From NCBI GenBank assembly GCA_964637235.1, contig CAZWVR010000123.1:1-5539 (forward strand): a stretch of 5,539 nucleotides of DNA, read 5' to 3'. A program made the translations under genes and the position numbers. The notes beneath the pieces were generated by a model. That model saw only the letters and a list, made by a program, of their open reading frames with translations, was not told the DNA's origin and ran no database searches. Numbering within the stretch: the first letter of the stretch is position 1; the number at the start of each line of letters is the position of its first letter. Shown here piece after piece: positions 1-5,008 of the stretch. The stretch comes from CAZWVR01 sp964637235. Lineage in GTDB: Bacteria > Bacteroidota > Bacteroidia > Bacteroidales > S143-33.

Positions 1-184
1 TCTCTCCCTCAGAAACCTCTCCTGTCAAATGATTGACAACATGATACTGGGGTATATCCGGTGCAAATACTTGATACTCACCACCATTTTGCATTATGGC
101 GAGCATCGTCATTGTAGCTTCATGAATCTCAGCTCCATCATATACTCCGCACCCGGATAATACAACAGCAAATTTTTTTCCCAT
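1..184 (-). CDS. elbB: ElbB, DJ-1/PfpI-type glyoxalase (enhancing lycopene biosynthesis protein 2), 5' part only
   Basis: Reading leftward from an ATG at 184-182, 61 residues are open to the window edge; the C-terminal two thirds lie outside. The visible part carries the family hallmark VLSGCGVYDGAEIHEA (residues 8-23) followed by FAPDIPQYHVVNHLTGE (40-56), which matches the N-terminus of Escherichia coli ElbB (about 217 aa) almost position for position. Members belong to the DJ-1/PfpI class I amidotransferase-like fold; the E. coli protein has glyoxalase activity and was first linked to isoprenoid/lycopene yield. The nucleophilic cysteine of the family falls outside the window, so activity cannot be judged here. 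It should be a soluble cytoplasmic protein: no signal peptide is visible. It lies 64 bp downstream of a secreted-protein gene on the same strand but has its own strong promoter, so it is probably an independent unit. Identification is confident; the precise cellular role is not. Confidence 0.93.
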   Translation of the reverse strand, partial: MGKKFAVVLSGCGVYDGAEIHEATMTMLAIMQNGGEYQVFAPDIPQYHVVNHLTGEVSEGE

Positions 185-206
185 TGTTATATGTTTTAGG
201 TTTATC

Positions 207-237
207 CAAAATTAAACTTTTTATCAAAACTAACAAA
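207..237 (-). promoter_or_regulatory. elbB promoter, Bacteroidota type (TTTG-N19-TAATTTTG)
   Basis: On the minus strand, TAATTTTG (214-207) matches the Bacteroidota -7 consensus TAnnTTTG exactly, and TTTG (237-234) lies 19 bp upstream, the expected distance of the -33 element. Transcription would start near 200, giving a leader of roughly 15-20 nt before the elbB ATG at 184. This is the best promoter match in the window. The -33 TTTG is itself the end of a second TAATTTTG, which comes from the direct repeat described separately. Confidence 0.75.
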
Positions 238-252
238 ATTAAACTTTATCAA
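207..252. repeat. Short direct repeat (21 and 19 bp) forming the elbB promoter
   Basis: CAAAATTAAACTTT occurs at 207-220 and again at 234-247, and both copies continue to ATCAA (227 and 252). The two units, 27 bp apart, differ only by two extra T in the first. The second copy runs into the stop codon of the secreted-protein gene (TGA at 251-249). The repeat places two TAATTTTG elements in tandem on the minus strand, and the spacing makes one serve as the -33 box of the other. Confidence 0.8.
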
Positions 253-1013
253 TAGCCTGTTACTTTAGCATCCCCCCTATAAATCTCTTTATTATCTTTA
301 TCATAAATTAACAGGCTGCCTGTTCCAGGTCCTTCGTAATAGGAATTTACAAAGCAATCATACTCATAATTGTCAGTTTTAAATATATAAATTTCATTTC
401 CTTCGCTGCCCTCAATATTAAATTTACCATTTGGTATTATCTCCAAAGGTTTTTGGCTCATAGGTTCATCTGCATTCCACATAGCAAAACGGTATGTGCC
501 GTCTTTCATTTGATCAATCCTAAATTTGTATTTATCGGTTTTCATAACAATAACAGGTTTATAAAAATCAGCCAGTGCAGGACAAAGATTTTTTCTGTCT
601 TCTTCTATCAATTGTTGCCTTTGTTTTCTTTCTGCGGCAGAAAGGCGATTAATAACTTCTAAACTGCCGTCATAATCAAGCCACAGCAAACCATTGTTTA
701 GCATAATCCCACGAAAGCCCGCAGTGGACCAGTCGTGCACAACATCTGAATGTATGATTACATTGCGAAGGCTATCGTCAAAAATTTCGTGATAATGCCT
801 GATAAAATCCTGTTTATCTTTAATAGGTGGAAGAGGATACGGTCGCGGCATAGGATAAATAACTTTGTTTGCCAGTGCTTTAACATCGTTATTTTTTACG
901 CATTGTATAAAATATTGCACGGCGGCACGATATTGTTTTTCTAATACTTCCTGGGCTTTACTAATTAAAAAAGCGTAAAAAATAAGCCCCATAAATAGTA
1001 AAAATTTTTTCAT
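249..1013 (-). CDS. Secreted protein with NTF2-like N-terminal region, function unknown
   Basis: This is a complete gene of 254 residues. Residues 1-20 form a classical signal peptide (MKKF, a hydrophobic stretch LLFMGLIFYAFLI, then SKA before QE), so the product is exported and has no lipobox cysteine. Residues 27-115 look like an NTF2/SnoaL-like cone fold: a helix QYFIQCVKNNDVKALA, a YPMPRPYPLP strand and loop, KDKQDFIRHYHEIFDDSL and a later GLLWLDYDG strand. This pattern is common in small bacterial periplasmic proteins. A charged helical linker follows (about 124-142), then a beta-rich C-terminal half (152-254) that I do not recognise. No catalytic motif is evident. It starts 12 bp after the stop of the upstream lipoprotein gene, so co-transcription and a joint envelope role are likely. 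The NTF2-like call rests on pattern only; the function is unknown. Confidence 0.85.
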   Translation of the reverse strand: MKKFLLFMGLIFYAFLISKAQEVLEKQYRAAVQYFIQCVKNNDVKALANKVIYPMPRPYPLPPIKDKQDFIRHYHEIFDDSLRNVIIHSDVVHDWSTAGFRGIMLNNGLLWLDYDGSLEVINRLSAAERKQRQQLIEEDRKNLCPALADFYKPVIVMKTDKYKFRIDQMKDGTYRFAMWNADEPMSQKPLEIIPNGKFNIEGSEGNEIYIFKTDNYEYDCFVNSYYEGPGTGSLLIYDKDNKEIYRGDAKVTGY

Positions 1014-1025
1014 AGTCGTATTTTT

Positions 1026-2372
1026 TTAATTAAAACTTATATATGGTAAAATTACTGTATGCAAATATTTCTGCTCGTTATCTTTTATCTTGTTTCGTTC
1101 TTTAAGAATTACTTGGATATTGTATTTCTCTAAATCAGAAAGTTTATCGTTTACGTCATCATATAGCGGTTTATACCAAGGTATCTTTGAAAAATAAGTT
1201 TTCCATTTTTTAGTTTTAAATTTGTAGCCGTAGTCTGCATAAATTTCATTTCGCATAATATCTAAATCTTCCATACTCAAATGAAATGAAACTACATAAG
1301 CAGGAGCTTCTGTTATAGGTAATACTGTATCACCTATGACAAAGTAGCCATAAAAATATGAACTATCAAGTTTTTCGTATTTTGTAAATGGAAATTTTCT
1401 ATGCGTTTTTATCTTAACAAAGCCACTGTCTGTAATCTTGTAATAATTATAATCAAAGTTTCCCTTACCGTCGTTGTAGTTTTTTATTCTAAACAGTGTA
1501 TCATTTATGATTTTTAAAGTAAAATATTTCAAACAATCGTCTAAATTTATGCTATCATTATATAATCTTATAAGAAGTTCACTATATACGTCAAATGATT
1601 CATAAAATTTTTTGTTTATGGCAAAAAACTTTTTATAACGCTTCCAGAGATATAAAGAGTCATACAAAGTTATTTCATAGAAATAGTTATTGTTGCTTGT
1701 AGAGCCTATATACTTGACTACTGCTCTATTTGGTCCGGGTTCTACCCAATCGTCGCTAAGCATAGTTTCGTCCACAGGAAAAAATGAAGGAAACATAGAA
1801 AAACTCATACAGCAAGCCTGCTCCTGGGATATATGATAATATTGTTTAGTGCTGAAATTCCAGTTTGCGGCTGTTTTGTTCTCAAATGGCGAAACTTCAT
1901 AAGCGGGATTTTTATAGTCTCCTTCTGCCACATATCCATATTTCCCATTTTTTTTGTAATAAAATTTTATATTTCTATCGTAAACAGGATAAAAAGCGTC
2001 GTACTCCGCGGGAAAAATCTGTTTACCTTCTGGAAATGAGTATAAACCAAATTTTTCATCTTTACAAACTTCGGCATAGCCTGCGTAAGTCTGCCCGGGA
2101 TAAACAACGTAGTCATATTTTATTGGTATAATTACGTTTTTGTTAGTATCAGTAATGCCTACTGCTATTATATCATTATACTCAGAAACAAGCATTAGAT
2201 AATAATAAGTTTTGCCATTGTATTTAAAACGGTAAATAGCAGTATCTACTGAGCTTTGCTGTGTAGTTGTAGTGTCCTTAGCAGGCATATTTTGTGTTTT
2301 TGTATCAGATTTTGAGCCGTTCACACAACCCCAAATAAGAATAACGCCCAACAAATAGACAATTGTTTTCAT
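1026..2372 (-). CDS. Lipoprotein with WG-repeat-like region and C-terminal YARHG domain
   Basis: This is a complete 448-residue gene. The N-terminus MKTIVYLLGVILIWGC is a lipoprotein signal peptide with the lipidated cysteine at 16; Trp at -2 is unusual, but Gly at -1 is normal. A Ser/Thr/Lys-rich linker (17-44) would tether it to the membrane. Residues 65-150 resemble degenerate WG repeats: NVIIPIKYDYV, EKFGLYSFPEGKQIFPAEYDAF and GKYGYVAEG follow the pattern 'x-GL-x-G-IP-x-YD'. The middle (165-355) is tyrosine- and phenylalanine-rich and not recognised. Residues 366-426 form a YARHG domain: MRNEIYADYGYKF, then WKTYFSKIPWYKP, then LSDLEKYNIQVI. YARHG is an extracellular domain of unknown function found in many bacterial surface proteins, and YADYGY replaces the usual YARHGY here. 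No enzyme motif was seen. It is the promoter-proximal gene of a two-gene unit with the secreted NTF2-like protein and is divergent from the release-factor-like gene. Confidence 0.88.
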   Translation of the reverse strand: MKTIVYLLGVILIWGCVNGSKSDTKTQNMPAKDTTTTQQSSVDTAIYRFKYNGKTYYYLMLVSEYNDIIAVGITDTNKNVIIPIKYDYVVYPGQTYAGYAEVCKDEKFGLYSFPEGKQIFPAEYDAFYPVYDRNIKFYYKKNGKYGYVAEGDYKNPAYEVSPFENKTAANWNFSTKQYYHISQEQACCMSFSMFPSFFPVDETMLSDDWVEPGPNRAVVKYIGSTSNNNYFYEITLYDSLYLWKRYKKFFAINKKFYESFDVYSELLIRLYNDSINLDDCLKYFTLKIINDTLFRIKNYNDGKGNFDYNYYKITDSGFVKIKTHRKFPFTKYEKLDSSYFYGYFVIGDTVLPITEAPAYVVSFHLSMEDLDIMRNEIYADYGYKFKTKKWKTYFSKIPWYKPLYDDVNDKLSDLEKYNIQVILKERNKIKDNEQKYLHTVILPYISFN

Positions 2373-2428
2373 TTTTTTTTCTAAATTACACTTTCTAAAT
2401 ACTTAAAAAAAACTTTTTGATAAAAACT

Positions 2429-2459
2429 CAAATAATAAACATAAAAAAGCTTTATCAAA
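2429..2459 (-). promoter_or_regulatory. Candidate promoter of the lipoprotein operon
   Basis: On the minus strand TTTG (2459-2456) is followed after 18 bp by TATTATTTG (2437-2429), which is TAnnTTTG with one extra base. The start would be near 2423, leaving a leader of about 50 nt ending in an A-rich run before the ATG at 2372. The imperfect -7 element makes this only a moderate call. The -33 box lies inside the small hairpin at 2447-2464. Confidence 0.4.
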
Positions 2460-2464
2460 AGCTT
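2447..2464. other. Small hairpin AAGCTTT-ATCA-AAAGCTT
   Basis: A perfect 7-bp inverted repeat (2447-2453 with 2458-2464) surrounds a 4-base loop. Read on the minus strand it is followed by TTTTTTAT, so it has the outline of a weak intrinsic terminator. However, no minus-strand gene lies upstream within the window, and the element overlaps the proposed -33 box of the lipoprotein promoter. It may instead be a protein-binding site or chance in AT-rich DNA. Confidence 0.4.
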
Positions 2465-2533
2465 AGAAAAAATTTAATATTTTGAATGCTTTCCGCCTCA
2501 TTGCAATAGCTAAATAATCCGTACTTTATATAA

Positions 2534-2563
2534 TTAGTAAAGCAAAAACATTAACTATATTTG
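2534..2563 (+). promoter_or_regulatory. Candidate promoter of the release-factor-like gene
   Basis: TATATTTG at 2556-2563 fits the Bacteroidota -7 consensus TAnnTTTG exactly. The best -33 candidate at the right distance is the poor TTAG at 2534-2537 (18 bp away), so the promoter may be weak or need an activator. It would give a leader of about 110 nt that includes the palindrome at 2603-2619. Its core followed by ACATAA closely resembles the one upstream of trxB (TATATTTG then CATAA). Confidence 0.4.
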
Positions 2564-2626
2564 ACATAATTCATTCTTTTATCAGCCATAAAAAAACAAT
2601 TATATGACATAATGTCATAAAGTCAT
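2562..2626. promoter_or_regulatory. Operator-like palindrome TATGACATAATGTCATA with flanking half-sites
   Basis: A perfect inverted repeat TATGACAT-A-ATGTCATA spans 2603-2619 (8-bp arms, one central base). A further half-site, GTCAT, follows at 2622-2626. The nine bases TGACATAAT of the left arm and centre (2605-2613) also occur at 2562-2570, directly overlapping the candidate -7 box. Symmetry plus repeated half-sites around a promoter is the usual form of a dimeric regulator's binding region. The regulator is unknown, and no regulator gene is in the window. Confidence 0.55.
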
Positions 2627-2678
2627 CGTTTGGTGTTTATTTTGCAATTAAATTTCAAAACTCTAAAAAATAAATATT

Positions 2679-3788
2679 ATGAAAATCTTAGCAAACAAAG
2701 CATTAACACTCCAAGAAATTCTAGTAAATCTATTGGGAGTAAAAGAAGATCCCTGTGTATCTATAATTGTAAATAAAGATACACCATCTCCAAAAAATAA
2801 AGTTTTTCAGCTTGCTGTAAAAAATGCTATAAAAGAAGCTATCAACAAATTATCAGAAAAAGGATACGACAAAAAATTAGTAAAAAAATTTAAAGAAAAA
2901 TTATCAGAAATAGAAAATACGATAGTATATGAACGTGATTTTCAAGCAGTTGCATTATTTATGTCTCCTAATAGATTAGAAAAAGTATTATTACCATTTG
3001 AAGTAAAAAATAAAGTCATAATTGACAATAGTTTTGAAATTAGAGACCTCCTTAGAGCAGTCAATAGACTATTCCAATATGACGTAATTTTATTAAGCAA
3101 AAAGAAAACGAGATTTTTCAACGGTTTTTATAAATATTTACAAGAAGTTGAAGATTTATCTGATATTCCCGAAGGTATGGAATATTACCTAAATAGCAGA
3201 ATAAATGAAAAACTTGACCCAGGAAAAGCCGAAAGTGAAGCTATGCGTTTATATACAATTGATATAGATCACTTCCTGCGAATATATTCAGATATGCATA
3301 CGCCACTAATAGTCATGGGCGATAAAAAATTAGTATCCTATTTCAAAAACCATACTAAAAAACCTAATAAAATCCTTGCTGAAATATACGGAAGCTACGA
3401 CGATAAACGGCTATCTGTGATAAGAGAAAAAATTAACGAAAAAATTAACGAATACAAAGACAAAAGAGATATACAATTACTGCAAAGAATTCAACCTGAT
3501 ATTGACAGATATAGCTATGTATCTGGCATACAAGAAGTATGGACAGCAGCTGCAATGAAAGAAGCCAGAATCCTAATAGTAGAGGAAGGATACAAAGTAG
3601 AAGGATATAGCGTTAAAAATGGATTGTTCTTAATATTTAAAAAACCTGATAACGAAGATTATGAATACCACGCTGACGCAATTGACGATTTAGTAGAAAT
3701 GGTGCTTATTCAAGGCGGTGAATCATATTTCGTAAAACCCGGATTACTGGAAAAATACGATAAAATTCTATTGACGACAAGAGTATAA
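2679..3788 (+). CDS. baeRF-like protein (bacterial homologue of eRF1/aRF1 release factors), no GGQ motif
   Basis: This is a complete gene of 369 residues starting at an ATG after an A-rich leader without Shine-Dalgarno. No signal peptide or membrane segment is seen, so it should be cytoplasmic. Its layout fits the bacterial archaeo-eukaryotic release-factor-like (baeRF) proteins. Residues 25-118 form the first domain, starting PCVSIIVNKDTPSP where relatives have the pattern 'P-VSIYLPT-R', with a helix LAVKNAIKEAINKL. Residues 124-149 give the middle-domain signature (LLRAVNRLFQYDVILLS, then TRFFNG; relatives read 'LLxLLxxxxxFYVLALSxxxVRLFxG'). Residues 279-369 form a third domain (GIQEVWTAAAMKEARILIVE, a VEMVLIQGGESYFVKP strand and the end ILLTTRV; relatives end in 'AAILRY'). 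The catalytic GGQ of true release factors is absent; the only Gly-Gly pair is GGE at 346-348 in the last domain. The family has been proposed to act on ribosomes or translation stress, but the activity is unproven. It sits divergent from envelope genes and upstream of trxB. Family call moderate to good; function open. Confidence 0.72.
   Translation: MKILANKALTLQEILVNLLGVKEDPCVSIIVNKDTPSPKNKVFQLAVKNAIKEAINKLSEKGYDKKLVKKFKEKLSEIENTIVYERDFQAVALFMSPNRLEKVLLPFEVKNKVIIDNSFEIRDLLRAVNRLFQYDVILLSKKKTRFFNGFYKYLQEVEDLSDIPEGMEYYLNSRINEKLDPGKAESEAMRLYTIDIDHFLRIYSDMHTPLIVMGDKKLVSYFKNHTKKPNKILAEIYGSYDDKRLSVIREKINEKINEYKDKRDIQLLQRIQPDIDRYSYVSGIQEVWTAAAMKEARILIVEEGYKVEGYSVKNGLFLIFKKPDNEDYEYHADAIDDLVEMVLIQGGESYFVKPGLLEKYDKILLTTRV
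3426..3452 (+). repeat. In-frame 12-bp tandem duplication in the release-factor-like gene
   Basis: GAAAAAATTAAC occurs twice without a gap (3426-3437 and 3438-3449), followed by GAA of a third unit. It encodes EKINEKINE (residues 250-258) in a predicted charged helix linking the middle and last domains. It looks like a simple slippage duplication that keeps the frame. Confidence 0.85.
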
Positions 3789-3797
3789 AAAAAACAT

Positions 3798-3805
3798 TAT
3801 ATTTG
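3798..3805 (+). promoter_or_regulatory. Candidate trxB promoter -7 element TATATTTG
   Basis: TATATTTG matches the Bacteroidota TAnnTTTG box exactly and lies ten bases after the stop codon of the preceding gene. A TTG at 3771-3773 is 24 bp upstream, longer than the usual 19-21 bp, so the -33 part is weak. A second exact -7 match, TAATTTTG at 3817-3824, overlaps the first inverted repeat and has no properly spaced -33 box. Either would place the tandem hairpins in or next to the trxB leader. Confidence 0.4.
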
Positions 3806-3820
3806 CATAACCAAAATAAT

Positions 3821-3861
3821 TTTGTATGGCATAAAATACATTGATAATAAAGCCATACAAA
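3821..3861. other. Perfect 10-bp inverted repeat (hairpin I) upstream of trxB
   Basis: TTTGTATGGC (3821-3830) is the exact reverse complement of GCCATACAAA (3852-3861), with a 21-base AT-rich loop. No T-tract follows; a second hairpin starts after a single base, at 3863. This pairing is unlikely to be an ordinary terminator on its own. It may be one half of a two-stem RNA element or a short repetitive element. Confidence 0.6.
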
Positions 3862-3862
3862 T

Positions 3863-3908
3863 AGGCAGGCGAAAGCAACAAATTGCCCCAGTCGCCTGCC
3901 TTAATTTT
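3863..3908 (+). terminator. GC-rich hairpin II followed by TTAATTTT: terminator or leader attenuator
   Basis: AGGCAGGCGA (3863-3872) pairs perfectly with TCGCCTGCCT (3892-3901) around a 19-base loop. The loop can fold a small inner stem (GCAA 3875-3878 with TTGC 3883-3886). The sequence TTAATTTT that follows is a modest T-rich tail, so it can end transcription of the release-factor-like gene. If the promoter at 3798-3805 is used, however, the hairpin lies inside the trxB leader and could act as an attenuator or stability element. Confidence 0.55.
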
Positions 3909-3936
3909 AAAAGTATAAAACCATAAAATATAAAAA

Positions 3937-4956
3937 ATGGCATTCTTTAAACAATTAAACATTAGCGGAGAGAGCCAAAGTAAAGAGAAGGATCTGCTCA
4001 ATCAAACACCATCAGAACATGTTAGGCTTGTTATAATAGGTTCGGGTCCAGCAGGCTATACAGCCGCTATTTATGCAGCACGTGCAAATCTCAATCCTGT
4101 ATTATATCAAGGTATGGAACCCGGGGGTCAATTAACAACTACAACAGAAGTAGAAAACTATCCCGGCTATCCCGAAGGTGTCTCAGGTCCTTTAATGATG
4201 GAAGAATTTAAACAGCAGGCTGAACGCTTCGGAACAGATATCCGCTTCGGAGAAATTACAAAAGTAGATTTAGGCGTAAGACCTTTCAAACTCGTAGTAG
4301 ATGACGAAAAACTTATAACCGCAGATGCAATTATAATTGCTACGGGCGCTACTGCTAAATATCTCGGCTTAGAATCAGAACAAAGACTAAGAGGTGCTGG
4401 CGTTTCTGCTTGTGCAACTTGCGACGGTTTCTTTTTCAAAGATAAAATAGTTGCAGTAGTAGGAGGCGGTGATACTGCTTGCGAAGAAGCTCTTTATCTG
4501 GCGGGATTAGCTAAAAAAGTATATATGCTCGTAAGAAAACCATATATGAGAGCTTCTAAAATTATGCAAAAAAGAGTTATGGAAAACCCTAAAATAGAAG
4601 TTTTATTTGAACATGAAACCGTAGAACTACTCGGAGAAAATAAAGTAGAAGGTGTACGCGTCGTAAAAAGAAGAGGTAAACCTGACGAAAAAATATATGA
4701 TATACCTATCGATGGCTTCTTTTTAGCAATAGGACATAAACCAAATTCGGATATATTCAAACCTTGGATAAAAACAGATGAAGCAGGTTTTATAATTACT
4801 GAATGTAAATCCACAAAAACAAATGTAGAAGGTGTATTTGCAGCCGGTGATGTCCAAGATCCTAAATATAGACAAGCCGTTACAGCTGCTGGAAGCGGCG
4901 CTATGGCTGCAAAAGACGCTGAAATGTATCTATACTCCTTAGAAGAAAACATCTAA
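3937..4956 (+). CDS. trxB: Thioredoxin reductase TrxB
   Basis: This FAD- and NADPH-dependent flavoenzyme reduces oxidised thioredoxin in the cytoplasm. All landmarks of low-molecular-weight bacterial thioredoxin reductases are present in order. The FAD-binding GSGPAGYTAAIYAARA starts at 35, GGQLTTTTEVENYPG is at 63-77, and ATGATAKYLG at 135-144. The redox-active CATCDG is at 159-164, with cysteines 159 and 162. The NADPH-binding GGGDTA is at 176-181, AAGDV at 302-306 and the terminal YRQAVTAAGSG at 311-321. The usual HRRxxxR phosphate-binding motif reads VRKPYMR (199-205), a mild departure also expected in Bacteroidota relatives. At 339 residues it is longer than the usual 310-320. The excess is an N-terminal extension: GSGPAG begins at 35 rather than about 12, and no other ATG occurs before residue 60, well inside the FAD domain, so the start at 3937 is kept. 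The gene stands alone between a structured leader and a convergent terminator. Confidence 0.96.
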   Translation: MAFFKQLNISGESQSKEKDLLNQTPSEHVRLVIIGSGPAGYTAAIYAARANLNPVLYQGMEPGGQLTTTTEVENYPGYPEGVSGPLMMEEFKQQAERFGTDIRFGEITKVDLGVRPFKLVVDDEKLITADAIIIATGATAKYLGLESEQRLRGAGVSACATCDGFFFKDKIVAVVGGGDTACEEALYLAGLAKKVYMLVRKPYMRASKIMQKRVMENPKIEVLFEHETVELLGENKVEGVRVVKRRGKPDEKIYDIPIDGFFLAIGHKPNSDIFKPWIKTDEAGFIITECKSTKTNVEGVFAAGDVQDPKYRQAVTAAGSGAMAAKDAEMYLYSLEENI

Positions 4957-4966
4957 AAAACTACAC

Positions 4967-5008
4967 GGGTAGGGATAAAAATAACTCCCTACCTCTATTT
5001 ATTTTTTT
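4967..5008. terminator. Bidirectional intrinsic terminator between trxB and the convergent surface-protein gene
   Basis: GGTAGGGA (4968-4975) pairs with TCCCTACC (4986-4993) around a 10-base loop; a G-T wobble at 4967/4994 can extend it. On the plus strand a T-rich tail follows (4994-5008, ending in seven T), giving a clear rho-independent terminator for trxB 11 bp after its stop codon. On the minus strand a six-T run follows about 7 bases past the stem, so it may also end transcription of the opposing gene, whose stop codon (4997-4995) lies just beyond the stem. Confidence 0.85.

Larger units (their letters stand above)
2373..2678. other. Divergent intergenic region, 306 bp
   Basis: No coding sequence or RNA gene was recognised in this AT-rich gap between the start codons of the lipoprotein gene (leftward) and the release-factor-like gene (rightward). 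It holds a candidate promoter for each direction, a 7-bp hairpin at 2447-2464 and a 17-bp perfect palindrome with related half-sites at 2562-2626, each listed separately. The stretch 2465-2530 shows nothing that I can interpret. Confidence 0.7.

Noticed and set aside
453..2131. Plus-strand open frames of 64-88 codons inside the two minus-strand genes (453-662, 750-944, 1833-2039, 1865-2131)
   Set aside because: They overlap well-supported secreted-protein and lipoprotein genes, have no recognisable domains and no promoter of their own; they are antisense shadows.
3821..3908. A known riboswitch upstream of trxB
   Set aside because: Neither hairpin shows conserved loop or core sequences of a riboswitch class that I can recognise; only the stems support structure.
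3768..4001. Minus-strand open frame across the hairpin region and the trxB start
   Set aside because: It spans two genes' ends and the inverted repeats, has low-complexity hydrophobic composition and no recognisable domain.
4167..4952. Minus-strand open frames inside trxB (4167-4439 and 4494-4952)
   Set aside because: trxB is unmistakable on the plus strand; the Ser/Pro-rich antisense translations are typical shadows.
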